Origin: Helicobacter jaachi
GTDB taxonomy: Bacteria; Campylobacterota; Campylobacteria; Campylobacterales; Helicobacteraceae
Assembly (NCBI RefSeq): GCF_000763135.2
Contig: NZ_JRPR02000006.1
Span: 1 to 64,000, forward strand
Direction of reading: 5' to 3'
Length of the DNA: 64,000 bases
Position numbers and translations under genes: made by a program. The notes beneath the pieces were generated by a model, which saw only the letters and a program-made list of their open reading frames with translations, made no database searches and was not told the DNA's origin. Below, one piece after another: positions 27,901 through 37,885 of this stretch (positions within the stretch are counted from its first letter, which is position 1; each line of letters begins with the position of its first letter).

Positions 27901-29715
27901 ATGAGCGAAGTTATAGGCATTAAGCACAATCAATCTATTTATGATATTTGCACGGCAAAAGAGCTTGGCATTAGCGGGGATAATATTCTTTTTAATAATT
28001 CTAAAGAATCTTTGTCTATTATCCGTCACTCCTGCGCACACCTTATGGCGCAAGCTATTAAGGCGCTGTATCCAGAGGCACAATTTTTTGTAGGACCGGT
28101 GGTTGATGAGGGATTTTATTATGATTTTAAAGTAGATTCTAAAATTAGCGAGGAGGACTTGCCTACCATAGAATCTAAAATGAAAGAAATTGCTCAAAAT
28201 GCCTATCCTATCAATAAATACACCCTTTCACGACAAGAGGCGCAAATAAAATTTGGCAACGATGAGCTAAAGTTGGCTGTAATGAGCCGCATACCAGATG
28301 ATAATCTTAGTATCTACGCGCAAGGGGATTTTGAGGATTTATGCAGGGGACCTCATTTGCCAAATACAAAATTTTTACAACATTTTAAGCTCACAAAAGT
28401 CGCAGGTGCGTATCTTGGTGGCGATGAACACGCACAAATGCTTGTGAGAATCTATGGCATTGCTTTTGCGGATAAACAATCGCTTAAAGATTATCTCTTT
28501 GCTATGGAGGAGGCAAAGAAGCGTGACCATCGCAAACTTGGGCAAGAAATGGGACTTTTCACTTTCGATGAGGAAATTGGAGCAGGGCTGCCTATATGGC
28601 TGCCAAAGGGTGCTAGGCTGCGCCAAAATATCGAGCGTTTGCTCACCACAGCGCTTAATGAGCGAGGGTATGAGCCTGTTAGGGGACCTGAAATACTAAA
28701 AAGTGATGTATGGAAAAAAAGCGGGCATTACGCCAACTACAAGGAAAATATGTATTTTACTACCATTGATGAGCAAGAGTATGGCATTAAGCCTATGAAT
28801 TGTGTAGGGCATATCAAAGTCTATCAAAGCTCTCCGCGCAGCTACAGGGAATTACCGCTTAGATTCTATGAATATGGCATTGTGCATAGACATGAGCGAA
28901 GTGGCGTGCTGCATGGTTTATTGCGTGTGAGGGAATTTACGCAAGATGATGCGCATATTTTTTGCAGAGCAGAGCAGATTGAGGAGGAAGTTAATCATAT
29001 CATTGCTTTCACAAAAAGCATAATGCATGCCTTTAGTTTTAAATATGAAATGGAGCTATCCACGCGCCCAAGCAAATCAATAGGCAGCGATGAAGTGTGG
29101 GAAAATGCCACGAACGCGCTAAAGAAAGCTTTGGAGCAAAATAAGATACATTATGAGATTGATGAAGGTGGCGGGGCATTTTATGGTCCAAAGATTGATA
29201 TTAAAATTACTGACGCCATAGGGCGCAAATGGCAGTGCGGCACGATACAAATTGATATGAATCTCCCTGAACGCTTTGAGCTAAGCTATACTGATGAGCA
29301 TAATGCGCAAGTGCAGCCGGTGATGATTCATCGTGCTATACTTGGCTCATTTGAACGATTTGTGGCGATTTTGACAGAGCATTTTGGGGGTGAATTCCCA
29401 CTTTTTATTGCTCCTACACAAGTAATTCTTGTCCCCATCGGTGATGCGCAACTTGAGTATGCAAGGGCTTTGCGTGATAAAATTATTACGCAAAGCGGCG
29501 CGTATGCTGAAGTTATGGATAAAAATGAAAGTCTAAGCAAGAAGATTCGCCTAGCTGAAAAGCAGCGCGTGCCTTTGATTATTGTCTTAGGAGCAAAAGA
29601 GGTGGAGAGTAAAATACTCTCAATCCGTGACAGGCGGGAGAAATCACAATATGAACTCCCTGAAGGTGAGTTTCTCACCATACTTAAAACAAAAATAGGA
29701 GAGGTTGCCTTTTGA
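27901..29715 (+). CDS. thrS: Threonyl-tRNA synthetase
   Basis: 604 residues. The editing domain has [10 protein letters not shown] and DLCRGPHLP. The catalytic class II core has the zinc ligands in MNCVGH and the motif [21 protein letters not shown], then [11 protein letters not shown] and the anticodon-binding domain. The N-terminal TGS part is reduced to about 40 residues before the editing domain, shorter than in E. coli. The stop overlaps infC. Confidence 0.97.
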   Translation: MSEVIGIKHNQSIYDICTAKELGISGDNILFNNSKESLSIIRHSCAHLMAQAIKALYPEAQFFVGPVVDEGFYYDFKVDSKISEEDLPTIESKMKEIAQNAYPINKYTLSRQEAQIKFGNDELKLAVMSRIPDDNLSIYAQGDFEDLCRGPHLPNTKFLQHFKLTKVAGAYLGGDEHAQMLVRIYGIAFADKQSLKDYLFAMEEAKKRDHRKLGQEMGLFTFDEEIGAGLPIWLPKGARLRQNIERLLTTALNERGYEPVRGPEILKSDVWKKSGHYANYKENMYFTTIDEQEYGIKPMNCVGHIKVYQSSPRSYRELPLRFYEYGIVHRHERSGVLHGLLRVREFTQDDAHIFCRAEQIEEEVNHIIAFTKSIMHAFSFKYEMELSTRPSKSIGSDEVWENATNALKKALEQNKIHYEIDEGGGAFYGPKIDIKITDAIGRKWQCGTIQIDMNLPERFELSYTDEHNAQVQPVMIHRAILGSFERFVAILTEHFGGEFPLFIAPTQVILVPIGDAQLEYARALRDKIITQSGAYAEVMDKNESLSKKIRLAEKQRVPLIIVLGAKEVESKILSIRDRREKSQYELPEGEFLTILKTKIGEVAF

Positions 29716-30236
29716 GCAAAGAAGATGTATTACTCAATGAAGAGATAAACTTTAAAGAAGTGCGTTGCGTGAGCGATGATGGGGAGATGTATGGCGTTAT
29801 TTCCTCTAAAGAGGCTTTGAGCTTGGCTCAAAAAGCGGGGCTTGATTTAGTGCTTATTTCGCCCAATGCAAATCCGCCTGTGTGTAAGATAATGGACTAT
29901 GGCAAATTCCGCTATCATGCTGAAAAAAAGCAAAAAGAGGCGCGCAAGAAGCAAAAGCAAATCGAAATTAAAGAAATCAAGCTTTCTACGCAAATTGCGC
30001 AAAATGACATTAACTATAAAGTCAAGCACGCCATTGAATTTTTGCAAGCAGGCAAGCATGTGAGGTTTAAAGTATTTCTAAAACAGCGTGAGCTAAGCAT
30101 TCCTCAAGCAGGTATGGAGACATTGCATAAAGTCGCGCTTATGCTTGAAGATATTGCAGTAGCGGAAAAAGAGCCAAAGCTAGAGGGCAAATACCTCAAT
30201 ATCCTCTATGTGCCAAAGAAAAAAGACAAACATTAA
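29712..30236 (+). CDS. infC: Translation initiation factor IF-3
   Basis: 174 residues. The signature [21 protein letters not shown] is split over 52-72, and both domains are joined by a Lys-rich helix. The start is TTG (29712), overlapping the thrS stop as TTGA. Rare starts are characteristic of infC, which autoregulates through its start codon in E. coli, so the TTG may have meaning. infC-rpmI-rplT follow the usual order. Confidence 0.96.
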   Translation: MSKEDVLLNEEINFKEVRCVSDDGEMYGVISSKEALSLAQKAGLDLVLISPNANPPVCKIMDYGKFRYHAEKKQKEARKKQKQIEIKEIKLSTQIAQNDINYKVKHAIEFLQAGKHVRFKVFLKQRELSIPQAGMETLHKVALMLEDIAVAEKEPKLEGKYLNILYVPKKKDKH

Positions 30237-30256
30237 TCTTATGAAAGGAGACAATA

Positions 30257-30451
30257 ATGCCAAAGATGAAAACAAATCGTGGTGCAGCTAAACGCTTTAA
30301 GCTTAAAAAAAATGCCATCAAGCGCGGCAGCGCGTTTAAAAGTCATATCTTGACAAAAAAATCGCCTAAGCGCAAAGCACATCTTAACGCACCAAAATAT
30401 GTTCACAGCACTAATGTTGATTCTGTAAAAAGCCTACTTTGTATGGCATAG
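30257..30451 (+). CDS. rpmI: Ribosomal protein L35
   Basis: 64 residues, very basic. The start [18 protein letters not shown] is typical of L35. AAAGGAG lies upstream. Confidence 0.97.
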   Translation: MPKMKTNRGAAKRFKLKKNAIKRGSAFKSHILTKKSPKRKAHLNAPKYVHSTNVDSVKSLLCMA

Positions 30452-30522
30452 AATCTAGCTCCCCACAGCATTTGTGGGCAAGAGAAGCGTAAGCTTACAC
30501 CTTATATGGTAAAGGAGAAAAA

Positions 30523-30876
30523 ATGAGAGTAAAAACAGGCGTTGTTCGACGAAGAAGACATAAAAAGATTCTAAAACTTGCTCGAGGCTTTTATAGCGGG
30601 CGTCATAAGCATTTTAGAAAGGCAAAAGAGCAGCTTGAGCGCAGCATGTGCTATGCGTTCCGCGATAGGAAGCAAAAGAAGCGTGATTTTAGGCGATTGT
30701 GGATTACGCGTATTAATGCGGCTTGCAAAATCAATGGCACGAGCTATTCGCGCTTTATGCACGCGTTAAAGCTAGCTAATATCGAGCTTGATAGAAAAGT
30801 GCTAGCGGATATGGCGATGAATGATGCTCATGCGTTTAATGCGATTCTAGGCAGTGTCAAAGATAAATTAAAATAA
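30523..30876 (+). CDS. rplT: Ribosomal protein L20
   Basis: 117 residues. The start [20 protein letters not shown] and the motif [21 protein letters not shown] are diagnostic. AAAGGAG precedes the ATG. Confidence 0.98.
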   Translation: MRVKTGVVRRRRHKKILKLARGFYSGRHKHFRKAKEQLERSMCYAFRDRKQKKRDFRRLWITRINAACKINGTSYSRFMHALKLANIELDRKVLADMAMNDAHAFNAILGSVKDKLK

Positions 30877-30899
30877 AAGTGGGGGCTACCCCTCACTTT
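30876..30899 (+). terminator. Hairpin terminator after rplT
   Basis: AAAGTGGGGG, CTA loop, CCCC-T-CACTTT form a 10-bp stem with a one-base bulge, directly at the stop codon. A clear T run does not follow, so it may be a weak intrinsic terminator. Confidence 0.6.
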
Positions 30900-31251
30900 G
30901 GCAAATAGAGCCGTAATGTATAGAATCTTAAAAACTGCTCTAGATTCTATACATTACAGAATCTAGGGGCATTTAGGCGCTGCCGCATAACAAAGTATAA
31001 AATTGATGATTACTACACGCTCATCAATTTCACATTTAAAGGCTAGATTCTATAATGCCGCGCTGTTGCTTTTTCATAAAGCCGCGCGGTCTTGTTTGCT
31101 GGCAAGTGAATTGCCATCAAACGCCTAAAGTATAAAGTTATAGCTGCTTGCACATCTATTAACTTATTTTTTAAGGTTAGATTCTATAAACACTCACATA
31201 TTACAAAATATTATAGAATCTAGCGCGCCACATATGAAAGGAGAGTGATTT
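30900..31251. repeat. Non-coding region rich in inverted repeats
   Basis: No gene is supported here. A perfect 16-bp inverted repeat, GTAATGTATAGAATCT (30913-30928) with AGATTCTATACATTAC (30942-30957), has a 13-nt loop. A second perfect 10-bp inverted repeat is AAATTGATGA (31000-31009) with TCATCAATTT (31021-31030). The right part (31083-31194) resembles part of the trxB-dapB gap. These could be structured RNA or a degenerate mobile repeat. Confidence 0.6.
31122..31194. repeat. Dispersed intergenic repeat, copy A
   Basis: The unit CGCCTAAAGTATAAAGTTATAG...AAGGTTAGATTCTATAAACAC matches 57593-57670 in both halves, with a variable middle. Both copies have CGCGGTCTT nearby. Within the unit AAGTTATAG pairs with CTATTAACTT. 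Confidence 0.65.
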
Positions 31252-32409
31252 ATGCAGGATATTCCACAATTTGCGCAAATGCAAAATGCCGCCTTTCCAT
31301 TTTTAGGCTCTGTGCTATTTATTTTGCTACATATTTATATGTATAAAGCCCTGCTTAAATCCCTATCCACTAAGCCATTTGTTCGCCTCGTGTGGAAAGC
31401 GCTTACCGCCATAAACGCCCTATGCTGCATTGCTTATTTATTTTTGCGCGATAGTGCGCAAGTCCCACAAGCCATATATTTTCTGCTTTCACTTTCTTTG
31501 GGTATAACTTTCTTGCTTACAATGGCAGCCCTGCTCTATCAATGCTGCTCCCTTATTATTATGACCTTTCGTTCCAAATCTGCCCGCTCACGCGCACGCC
31601 ATAGGGCAAAAGTGAGTATCTTTATCCTAAGCCTTATAATGCTTGGCATTGGCACTTACAATGGCGTAAAAAAGCCCACTATCGTGCATAAGACACTAGA
31701 GATTGAGGGTCTAAGCACGCCTTTTAGAGTAGCAGTGCTTAGCGATGTGCATATCGGCGGGCTTATAGAGCAAAACAGGGTAAAACAAATAGTAGAAATG
31801 ACAAATGAGCTTGATGCGGATATGATTTTTCTCACGGGCGATATTGTCGATGCACCGCTAAAGCATGTGGAGCTAGCCGTTAATGAGCTGCAACATCTTA
31901 AAGCGCGCGAGGGAGTTTTTTATATCCTAGGCAATCATGAGTATTTTCACGATATTTATAATATTATTGAGAAGCTTAAAGGGCTAGGCTTTCATGTGCT
32001 TATCAATGAAAGCTACACCATTGCTGATACGCTTAATATCGTAGGCTTGGCTGATTTTATGGGGCTGCGCGTGGGCTATTTGCAGCCTGATATAAAGCAG
32101 GCATTACAGCATATTAATCCAAATGTGCCCACCATTCTCCTAGCCCATCAGCCCAAAATCATTTACTCCCTTCAAGCGCCATTTGACAAAATTGATTTAG
32201 TGCTAAGCGGACATACACATGGAGGGCAAATCTTTCCTTTTTCACTTGCTATGCTTTTGCAGCAGCCCTATATTTCAGGCTTGCACACGCTTGAAAATCT
32301 CCATAAGACAAAAGTGTATGTCTCGCAAGGCACAGGATTTTGGGGACCACCTATGCGCATTGGAAGCGAATGCGAAATCACTCTGCTTGAGCTTGTGCCC
32401 CCGCAGTAG
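31252..32409 (+). CDS. Membrane-anchored metallophosphoesterase (YkuE/YaeI-like)
   Basis: 385 residues. Four N-terminal TM segments (to about 145) are followed by a calcineurin-like phosphoesterase domain with the complete metal-binding set LSDVHIGG, TGDIVDA, GNHEYF, LLAHQPK and SGHTHGGQIF. Relatives in other bacteria act on lipid or cyclic-nucleotide phosphoesters; the substrate here is unknown. GGAGAG precedes the ATG. The last 32 bases overlap the convergent DUF2393 gene. Confidence 0.88.
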   Translation: MQDIPQFAQMQNAAFPFLGSVLFILLHIYMYKALLKSLSTKPFVRLVWKALTAINALCCIAYLFLRDSAQVPQAIYFLLSLSLGITFLLTMAALLYQCCSLIIMTFRSKSARSRARHRAKVSIFILSLIMLGIGTYNGVKKPTIVHKTLEIEGLSTPFRVAVLSDVHIGGLIEQNRVKQIVEMTNELDADMIFLTGDIVDAPLKHVELAVNELQHLKAREGVFYILGNHEYFHDIYNIIEKLKGLGFHVLINESYTIADTLNIVGLADFMGLRVGYLQPDIKQALQHINPNVPTILLAHQPKIIYSLQAPFDKIDLVLSGHTHGGQIFPFSLAMLLQQPYISGLHTLENLHKTKVYVSQGTGFWGPPMRIGSECEITLLELVPPQ

Positions 32410-33121
32410 TGCTATCTTTTATAGAATCTTGTGTGTTATTTGGCGTAGATTCTATATCATCTTTCTTATCGATAAGCGTGGCAGTATTTTGCGTATGTGT
32501 GGGCATTGTAGGCTGTGTGGGCGCTTGTGGATTATGTGATGAAATGCCCTTTACGTGCTTGCTCTGCATTTTTTGTGCAAATTTATTAGACAAATAGCAA
32601 TCGACATAGATTCTATACAAAAATGGCTCTTTCCCCTCTACCTTAGGCACTATCACAGCAAAATCCTTGCTCTCCCCTACTTCAATGTCAATATCAATGG
32701 TAATATATGATGAATGTTTAGGCAAAATGCTATTTAACACGCCAAGCGCCACGCTACCCTTTTCATCTCGCACCTCATTTACAGCAATATGGCATTCATT
32801 AATGGCAACCTTGCCTTTATGGGTAATGCTCCCACTAACAAAAAAGCCCTTTGTATATTGCATAGCGTGCGCACTTGTAATATTTACATCAATTTTATAC
32901 AAAATATCGCGCATAACAAAATGCAGCACAAAAGGCATAGCAAAAATCACCGCCATAGAAAGCAAAAAACAAAATCGCGCCAGAAATCGCCAACCTCTGA
33001 GCAATAACCCCAGCGTAAAAATCATAATAAATACAAAAAATCCCGCAAGCAGCGCGCCTATTTCATACACAGACAAATACGAGACCATTTGCAAAAGAAG
33101 TGCTTTGATATTTTCAAACAT
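32378..33121 (-). CDS. DUF2393 family membrane protein
   Basis: 247 residues. Two N-terminal TM segments (about 18-40 and 48-70) precede a soluble beta-rich domain (FFVSGSITHKGKVAINECHIAVNEV), as in the DUF2393 family limited to Campylobacterota. A low-complexity tail rich in Thr, Gln and Asp follows. Function is unknown. It is the last gene of the minus-strand run beginning at 39354. Confidence 0.75.
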   Translation of the reverse strand: MFENIKALLLQMVSYLSVYEIGALLAGFFVFIMIFTLGLLLRGWRFLARFCFLLSMAVIFAMPFVLHFVMRDILYKIDVNITSAHAMQYTKGFFVSGSITHKGKVAINECHIAVNEVRDEKGSVALGVLNSILPKHSSYITIDIDIEVGESKDFAVIVPKVEGKEPFLYRIYVDCYLSNKFAQKMQSKHVKGISSHNPQAPTQPTMPTHTQNTATLIDKKDDIESTPNNTQDSIKDSTTAGAQAQAE

Positions 33122-33130
33122 TTATACTCT

Positions 33131-33826
33131 TTATTTATTTTTGCGCGAGGCTTTTTCGTCTATGCCACTTTGCGCAGTGCGTCTGCGCAATTCTTGTAAA
33201 ACCAATTCAGGCGAAATATGCTCTAAGGCTAAGCCTACAAGGATATGATAAAATAAATCCGCGCATTCATAGATAATTTCCTCTTTTTGCCCATCTTTTA
33301 GCGCGAAGCTTAGCTCCCCTGCCTCTTCAATAATTTTTTTGCCCACTCCATTTGCGCCTTTTGCTAGCAAAGAAGCCGTATATGAGCGCTCCACACTCTC
33401 CCCGCGCCTTTGCTCAATGGTATGATACAACTCATCTAAAATATGATAAATAGGTAATTTTTGGGGTTGGGAAGCTAAATTTGTAGGCTGTGCGCCTAGT
33501 GTTGGCAAATATGATTGAAAAAAGCAGCTTTTTTCTCCTGTGTGGCACGCTACGCCCACTTGCTCCACAATAAAAAGCAAGCTATCATTATCGCAATCAA
33601 GGCGTATTTCTTTGATGCGCTGTATATGTCCGCTTTGCTCACCCTTTTGCCAGATTCTATGTTTGGAGCGAGAAAAATAATGCGCTAAGTGCGTTTGCAA
33701 TGTAAGCTCAAGAGATTGCTTTGAAGAGTATGCGAGCATAAGCACTTTGTGAGTTTGGTATTCCTGCACGATAGTGGGGATAAGCTCATACCGCTCCCAC
33801 TCAATGCGCTCAAAGCCATCTTGCAT
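33131..33826 (-). CDS. hisIE: Bifunctional phosphoribosyl-AMP cyclohydrolase / phosphoribosyl-ATP pyrophosphatase
   Basis: 231 residues. The HisI half holds YFSRSKHRIWQKGEQSGH and CHTGEKSCFF, the zinc/metal site region. After a linker the HisE half has the helical signature AKGANGVGKKIIEEAGELSFALKDG and EEIIYECADLFYH. It performs steps 2 and 3 of histidine synthesis. HisH is encoded at 55872, so the his genes are dispersed. Confidence 0.95.
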   Translation of the reverse strand: MQDGFERIEWERYELIPTIVQEYQTHKVLMLAYSSKQSLELTLQTHLAHYFSRSKHRIWQKGEQSGHIQRIKEIRLDCDNDSLLFIVEQVGVACHTGEKSCFFQSYLPTLGAQPTNLASQPQKLPIYHILDELYHTIEQRRGESVERSYTASLLAKGANGVGKKIIEEAGELSFALKDGQKEEIIYECADLFYHILVGLALEHISPELVLQELRRRTAQSGIDEKASRKNK

Positions 33827-33829
33827 ACA

Positions 33830-34924
33830 CTACTGCCCTACAATTGCATTTTTCTGCTTGCTTTTAGAATCTACCCAGATATTTGGCACTGCCCCGCCGG
33901 GTGTTAGGAAAATCTGCGCATTTGCATTGTCTTTTAATGCCTCATTAAATTTGCCTTGTGTTTCAATCTGTCGCAACTCAAGTAAGCGTTGCGAGAGGCT
34001 TTCATTCACTAACTTATTTGCCTCGCTCTGCCCTTTTGCCTCAATCTCTAGCGCGTCAGCCTTACCCTTTGCGCGCTCGCGCAGTGCATTTGCCTCTTCT
34101 TTAGCCTTTTGCGCATCTCTTTTAGCAAGCTCCACACCCTCAATGCGCGTTTTTACTTGTTCGGGCAAAACAATTTCACGCAGCTGGATAGATACTAGCC
34201 TAACAGGTTGATTTGGCGTTGCATCAAGTTTGTTTTTAAAGCCTGTGTAGATAAGATTTGCCACTTCATCGCGCTTTGTAGGTAGCTCCTCTGTGGGATA
34301 ATTACCCACAGCACTACGCACAACATCGCGAATTACAGGATTAATAATCTTTTGCTCCCATAGTGTGCCATATTCAGCAATGGTTGCAGGCACTTTCTCG
34401 CGCACAAGTTGATATTGCACGGTGAGTTCTATAGAAATAGTCATACCACTTGTATCCATAACATTAATCGCATCATTGCGTAAAATACTCTGCTCCCTGC
34501 CTACGCTTCCCATATCCTCGCTGCGCGAAAAGTTAATCGTCCTCACCTTTGCATCAACAATAATCACATCTTGAATAATAGGCACAAAAAAGTGCAAGCC
34601 CGGCTCAAGCGGCACAGGATTATACTGCCCTGTGGTTACTTTGATGCCCACTTCACCGGCATTGACAATCACAAATGGACGCGCCGCGATAAAAATAATA
34701 AAAAGCAGCGCGACAATAATAATCACCCCAAGCCATTTGCCACTAGGCATAGAGGGCATGGGCAAAGATTCTATATTAAATCCCCCTCCATTGTTATTGC
34801 CTCGATTATTAGTTGGGCGATTACCCCCACCATTCCCCCTATTATCTTCAGCCTTGCTATTAGCATTCTTTTCATCAAGCTGGGCGCGTTTCTTTTTAAG
34901 ATGTTCATTTAAATCAATGGGCAT
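33830..34924 (-). CDS. SPFH/prohibitin-family membrane protein (HflC/HflK-like)
   Basis: 364 residues. A Gly/Asn-rich cytoplasmic N-terminus is followed by one TM (LGVIIIVALLFIIFIAARPF) and an SPFH domain (NAGEVGIKVTTGQYN, LEPGLHFFVPIIQDV). A long charged helix with KRDAQKAKEEANALRERAKGKAD comes next, then a C-terminal segment. Such proteins form membrane rings that control the FtsH protease or membrane organisation. GAGGAG at 7 nt supports the ATG at 34924, which is one base after the ilvE stop. Confidence 0.85.
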   Translation of the reverse strand: MPIDLNEHLKKKRAQLDEKNANSKAEDNRGNGGGNRPTNNRGNNNGGGFNIESLPMPSMPSGKWLGVIIIVALLFIIFIAARPFVIVNAGEVGIKVTTGQYNPVPLEPGLHFFVPIIQDVIIVDAKVRTINFSRSEDMGSVGREQSILRNDAINVMDTSGMTISIELTVQYQLVREKVPATIAEYGTLWEQKIINPVIRDVVRSAVGNYPTEELPTKRDEVANLIYTGFKNKLDATPNQPVRLVSIQLREIVLPEQVKTRIEGVELAKRDAQKAKEEANALRERAKGKADALEIEAKGQSEANKLVNESLSQRLLELRQIETQGKFNEALKDNANAQIFLTPGGAVPNIWVDSKSKQKNAIVGQ

Positions 34925-34925
34925 T

Positions 34926-35858
34926 TTATTTCTCCTCGTCAATATAAGTTAAGTAATGCGCGTATTTGGGATTTTCTCCGTTCACTACATCAAAGTATGC
35001 CTTTTGCAAAGATTTAGTAATCTCCCCAGCACTCCCGCTGCCAATTGCACGCGCATCAAGCTCCCTAATAGGCGTAATCTCCGCTGCTGTGCCTGTGAAA
35101 AACGCCTCATCAGCAATATACACTTCATCACGCGTAATACGCCGCTGCTCCAAAGGAATACCCATATCTTTGGCAATCTCAATAGTCGTAGCCTGCGTGA
35201 TAGATTCTAAAGTATTATCATAAGGAGGCGTGATGAGCTTGCCATTTCTTACGATAAAAAAGCACTCTCCGCTACCCTCTGCTACAAAGCCATTATCATC
35301 AAGGAGTAACGCCTCATCACATCCGCAAGAAATCGCCTCATGCTTTGCCATTTGAGAGTTTAAATAATTTGCTGCTACCTTTGCTTTGCCCATAATTGCT
35401 TTAATAGGGTTGCGCACAAAAGAGCTTGTTTTTACCTTAATGCCATTAGCAATGCCATCTTCACCCAAATACGCGCCCCACTCCCACGCCGCAATAGCCG
35501 CATTCACAGGCGCACTAATATGATTAAGTCCCATTACTCCATAGCCTAAATAAATAATAGGGCGTATATATACATTGCCCTTATAGTCTGCCCTATTAGC
35601 GCGCAATAGCTCAATTTGTGCAGATTCTAATTGTGCTTGTGTGTAGGGCGATTTAATACAAACAATTTTTGCAGAATCTAAGAGCCGTTTTGTGTGTGCT
35701 TCAAGGCGAAAAATCGCTAAGCCTCTCTTAGTCATATACGCCCTTGTGCCTTCAAACACAGCATTGCCATAATGTAAAGTGTGCGTAAGGATATGCGTGG
35801 TAGCCTCTGCCCACGGCACAAGCTTGCCATCTTTCCAAATGAATTGCGCTTCTTTCAT
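34926..35858 (-). CDS. ilvE: Branched-chain amino acid aminotransferase
   Basis: 310 residues, class IV PLP aminotransferase. Motifs are LHYGNAVFEGTRAY near the start, GKAKVAANYLNSQMAKHEA, DEALLLDDNGFVAEGSGE and FFTGTAAEITPI. GGAGG at 8 nt marks the ATG at 35858, giving the usual family length; an upstream in-frame start adds an unlikely extension. Confidence 0.94.
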   Translation of the reverse strand: MKEAQFIWKDGKLVPWAEATTHILTHTLHYGNAVFEGTRAYMTKRGLAIFRLEAHTKRLLDSAKIVCIKSPYTQAQLESAQIELLRANRADYKGNVYIRPIIYLGYGVMGLNHISAPVNAAIAAWEWGAYLGEDGIANGIKVKTSSFVRNPIKAIMGKAKVAANYLNSQMAKHEAISCGCDEALLLDDNGFVAEGSGECFFIVRNGKLITPPYDNTLESITQATTIEIAKDMGIPLEQRRITRDEVYIADEAFFTGTAAEITPIRELDARAIGSGSAGEITKSLQKAYFDVVNGENPKYAHYLTYIDEEK

Positions 35859-35914
35859 AGAGTTGTCCTCCGTTGTATTTTGAATCCTAGATTCTATCAA
35901 AAGTTTGTAATATT

Positions 35915-37885
35915 CTATGTCGCTTGGCTTAATTGCATATTTTGCTCCTCCAAATCTAAATACTGCGCGATTTTAGATTCTAACTCATTTTCTACATCTG
36001 CAAGCTCTTTTGCTAGCGTGCTAATGCCCTGTTGCTCATAAATTTGCGGATTACTCAAAGCCTCTTTTAATGCCTTTTGCTTTTGCTCTAATTCCTCAAT
36101 TTCAAGGGGTAGAGACTGCAGGGCAAGCTTTTGCTTATAGCTTAGCTTTTGAGGCTTCTTTGGCGCATCTGGCTTGTGTTTTATAGAATCTAGCTTTTTA
36201 GATTCTATATTTTGGGATAATGTCTGCTCAAACTCGCTAATCTCGCGTAGATTCTGTGCAATCTCTAAATATTGACTATACAAAATATGGCTTTGCACCA
36301 CCTCACCATCGCCCTCAAAGACAAGCAATTTATGCGCGAGTTTATCCACAAAATACCTATCATGACTTACAAAAATGACCGCGTTTGAAAGGCTTAGGAG
36401 ATATTCCTCAATGATATTAATAGTTTGTATATCTAAATCATTTGTAGGCTCATCAAGGATAAACACATCTACTTCCTTAGTAAAAAGCAATGCTAACGCC
36501 ACACGGTTTTTTTCCCCGCCGCTAAGCGAGCCAATTTTATGTGTGAGAAACTCTTTAGGGAAAAGAAAATTTTTCAAATACCCATATATGTGCATATGCT
36601 TGCCGCGCACCTCAATATGCTCACCGCCATTTGGGCAAAAAGTCTCTAATAAATCCTTTTTATCATCAAGCATATTGGTATGCTGCTCAAAGTATCCTAT
36701 GCGTATGTCGCCCTTTTTTACCACTCCAGAATCTGCACTCTGCTCGCCTAGCAGAATTTTTAATAAACTTGACTTGCCAGAGCCATTTTTACCCACAATA
36801 GCTATCCTATCGCCCCGCAAGATTCTCAAATTTAAATCTTTAAACAACACCTTGCCCGCAATGCTTTTATGCAAATGCTCAATCTCAAACAAGCATTTTT
36901 GATTATTTATCCCCTCTTCTCTATTAAACGCTTTTTGCTCGCGCTCGAGTTCAAGACGCATTTTGCGTATGGTGGAGGGATTTTTCTTTGCTTCCTCACG
37001 CATTTGCAAAATTTTATTTTTTCGTCCCTCATTACGCTTTAATCGTGCCTTAACGCCCTGCCTTAGCCACTGCTCCTCATTTTTTAAAAGTTTTAGAAGT
37101 TTTTCATGCGCTTTGCTTAAATGCTTTAAAATCTCCTCTTTTTTGCTCAAATATTGTAAATATCCACCCTCAAAACTGCGCAATTGCCCCTCATCAATCT
37201 CAACAATGCGCGTAGCAACTTTATCAATAAAATACCTATCATGGCTAATAAAAACTAAAGTCTTATGAGATTGCAACAAATAATTTTCTAAAAATGCCAC
37301 CATTTCTACATCAAGGTGATTGGTTGGCTCATCAAGGAGCAAAATATCGCAAGGCTCTAGCAGCAGACTTGCTAATGCTACGCGCTTTTGCTCACCCCCA
37401 CTTAGAGAATTAGCTAGCCTATCTTTAAAGCCTTCTAGCTCAAAGTATGCTAAAATCTCCTCCGCCCTACTTTGCAAATCCCAGCCCCTATGCTCATCAA
37501 GATACGCGCTAAGCTTTGCATACTCTTCTAGCATATCTTTGCTAGGCGCGCTAGTTTGCGCCATTTGCGTTTGTAAAAGCTCCAATCTTTCATACGCGCT
37601 TTTAAGCTTGCCCATACTTTCTATAAGCACGCTAATCACGCTTGCTTGAGGTTTAAAAATAGGCTTTTGTGCTAAAGATAAAATATGTAAATGCTTTAAT
37701 CCCATACGCTCGCCGCTATCAAAACTAAGCTTTCCAGCGATGATATTTAATAAGCTTGACTTACCAGAGCCATTTTTACCAATAACAGCAATACGCTCAC
37801 CTTGAGCGATATTAAGAGAGATATTTTTAAGTAAGATTCTATGTTCATACTGCTTGCTTACTTCTTGCAGGGAGAGGAGATTCAT
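35915..37885 (-). CDS. ABC-F family ATPase (Uup-like)
   Basis: 656 residues. It has two ABC domains without TM segments. The first has GKNGSGKSSLLNIIAG, SLSGGEQKRVALASLL and LLDEPTNHLD; the second has GKNGSGKSSLLKILLG, SLSGGEKNRVALALLF and LDEPTNDLD. A linker and a C-terminal coiled coil (from about 560) resemble Uup. Such proteins act on the ribosome or on DNA/translation stress. The region before the coiled coil contains an AGAATCTA palindrome read as IESKKLDSI (36182-36209). The ATG overlaps the preceding gene (ATGA). Confidence 0.92.
   Translation of the reverse strand: MNLLSLQEVSKQYEHRILLKNISLNIAQGERIAVIGKNGSGKSSLLNIIAGKLSFDSGERMGLKHLHILSLAQKPIFKPQASVISVLIESMGKLKSAYERLELLQTQMAQTSAPSKDMLEEYAKLSAYLDEHRGWDLQSRAEEILAYFELEGFKDRLANSLSGGEQKRVALASLLLEPCDILLLDEPTNHLDVEMVAFLENYLLQSHKTLVFISHDRYFIDKVATRIVEIDEGQLRSFEGGYLQYLSKKEEILKHLSKAHEKLLKLLKNEEQWLRQGVKARLKRNEGRKNKILQMREEAKKNPSTIRKMRLELEREQKAFNREEGINNQKCLFEIEHLHKSIAGKVLFKDLNLRILRGDRIAIVGKNGSGKSSLLKILLGEQSADSGVVKKGDIRIGYFEQHTNMLDDKKDLLETFCPNGGEHIEVRGKHMHIYGYLKNFLFPKEFLTHKIGSLSGGEKNRVALALLFTKEVDVFILDEPTNDLDIQTINIIEEYLLSLSNAVIFVSHDRYFVDKLAHKLLVFEGDGEVVQSHILYSQYLEIAQNLREISEFEQTLSQNIESKKLDSIKHKPDAPKKPQKLSYKQKLALQSLPLEIEELEQKQKALKEALSNPQIYEQQGISTLAKELADVENELESKIAQYLDLEEQNMQLSQAT
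36182..36209. repeat. Palindromic AGAATCTA element inside the ABC-F gene
   Basis: TATAGAATCTA and TAGATTCTATA flank a short spacer. On the minus strand they are read in frame as IESKKLDSI, in a linker ahead of the coiled coil, where an insertion would be tolerated. Confidence 0.6.

Noticed and set aside
30900-31251. CRISPR-like array because of repeated hairpins
   Set aside because: The repeats are irregularly spaced, differ in length and are not separated by uniform spacers; no cas gene is present.
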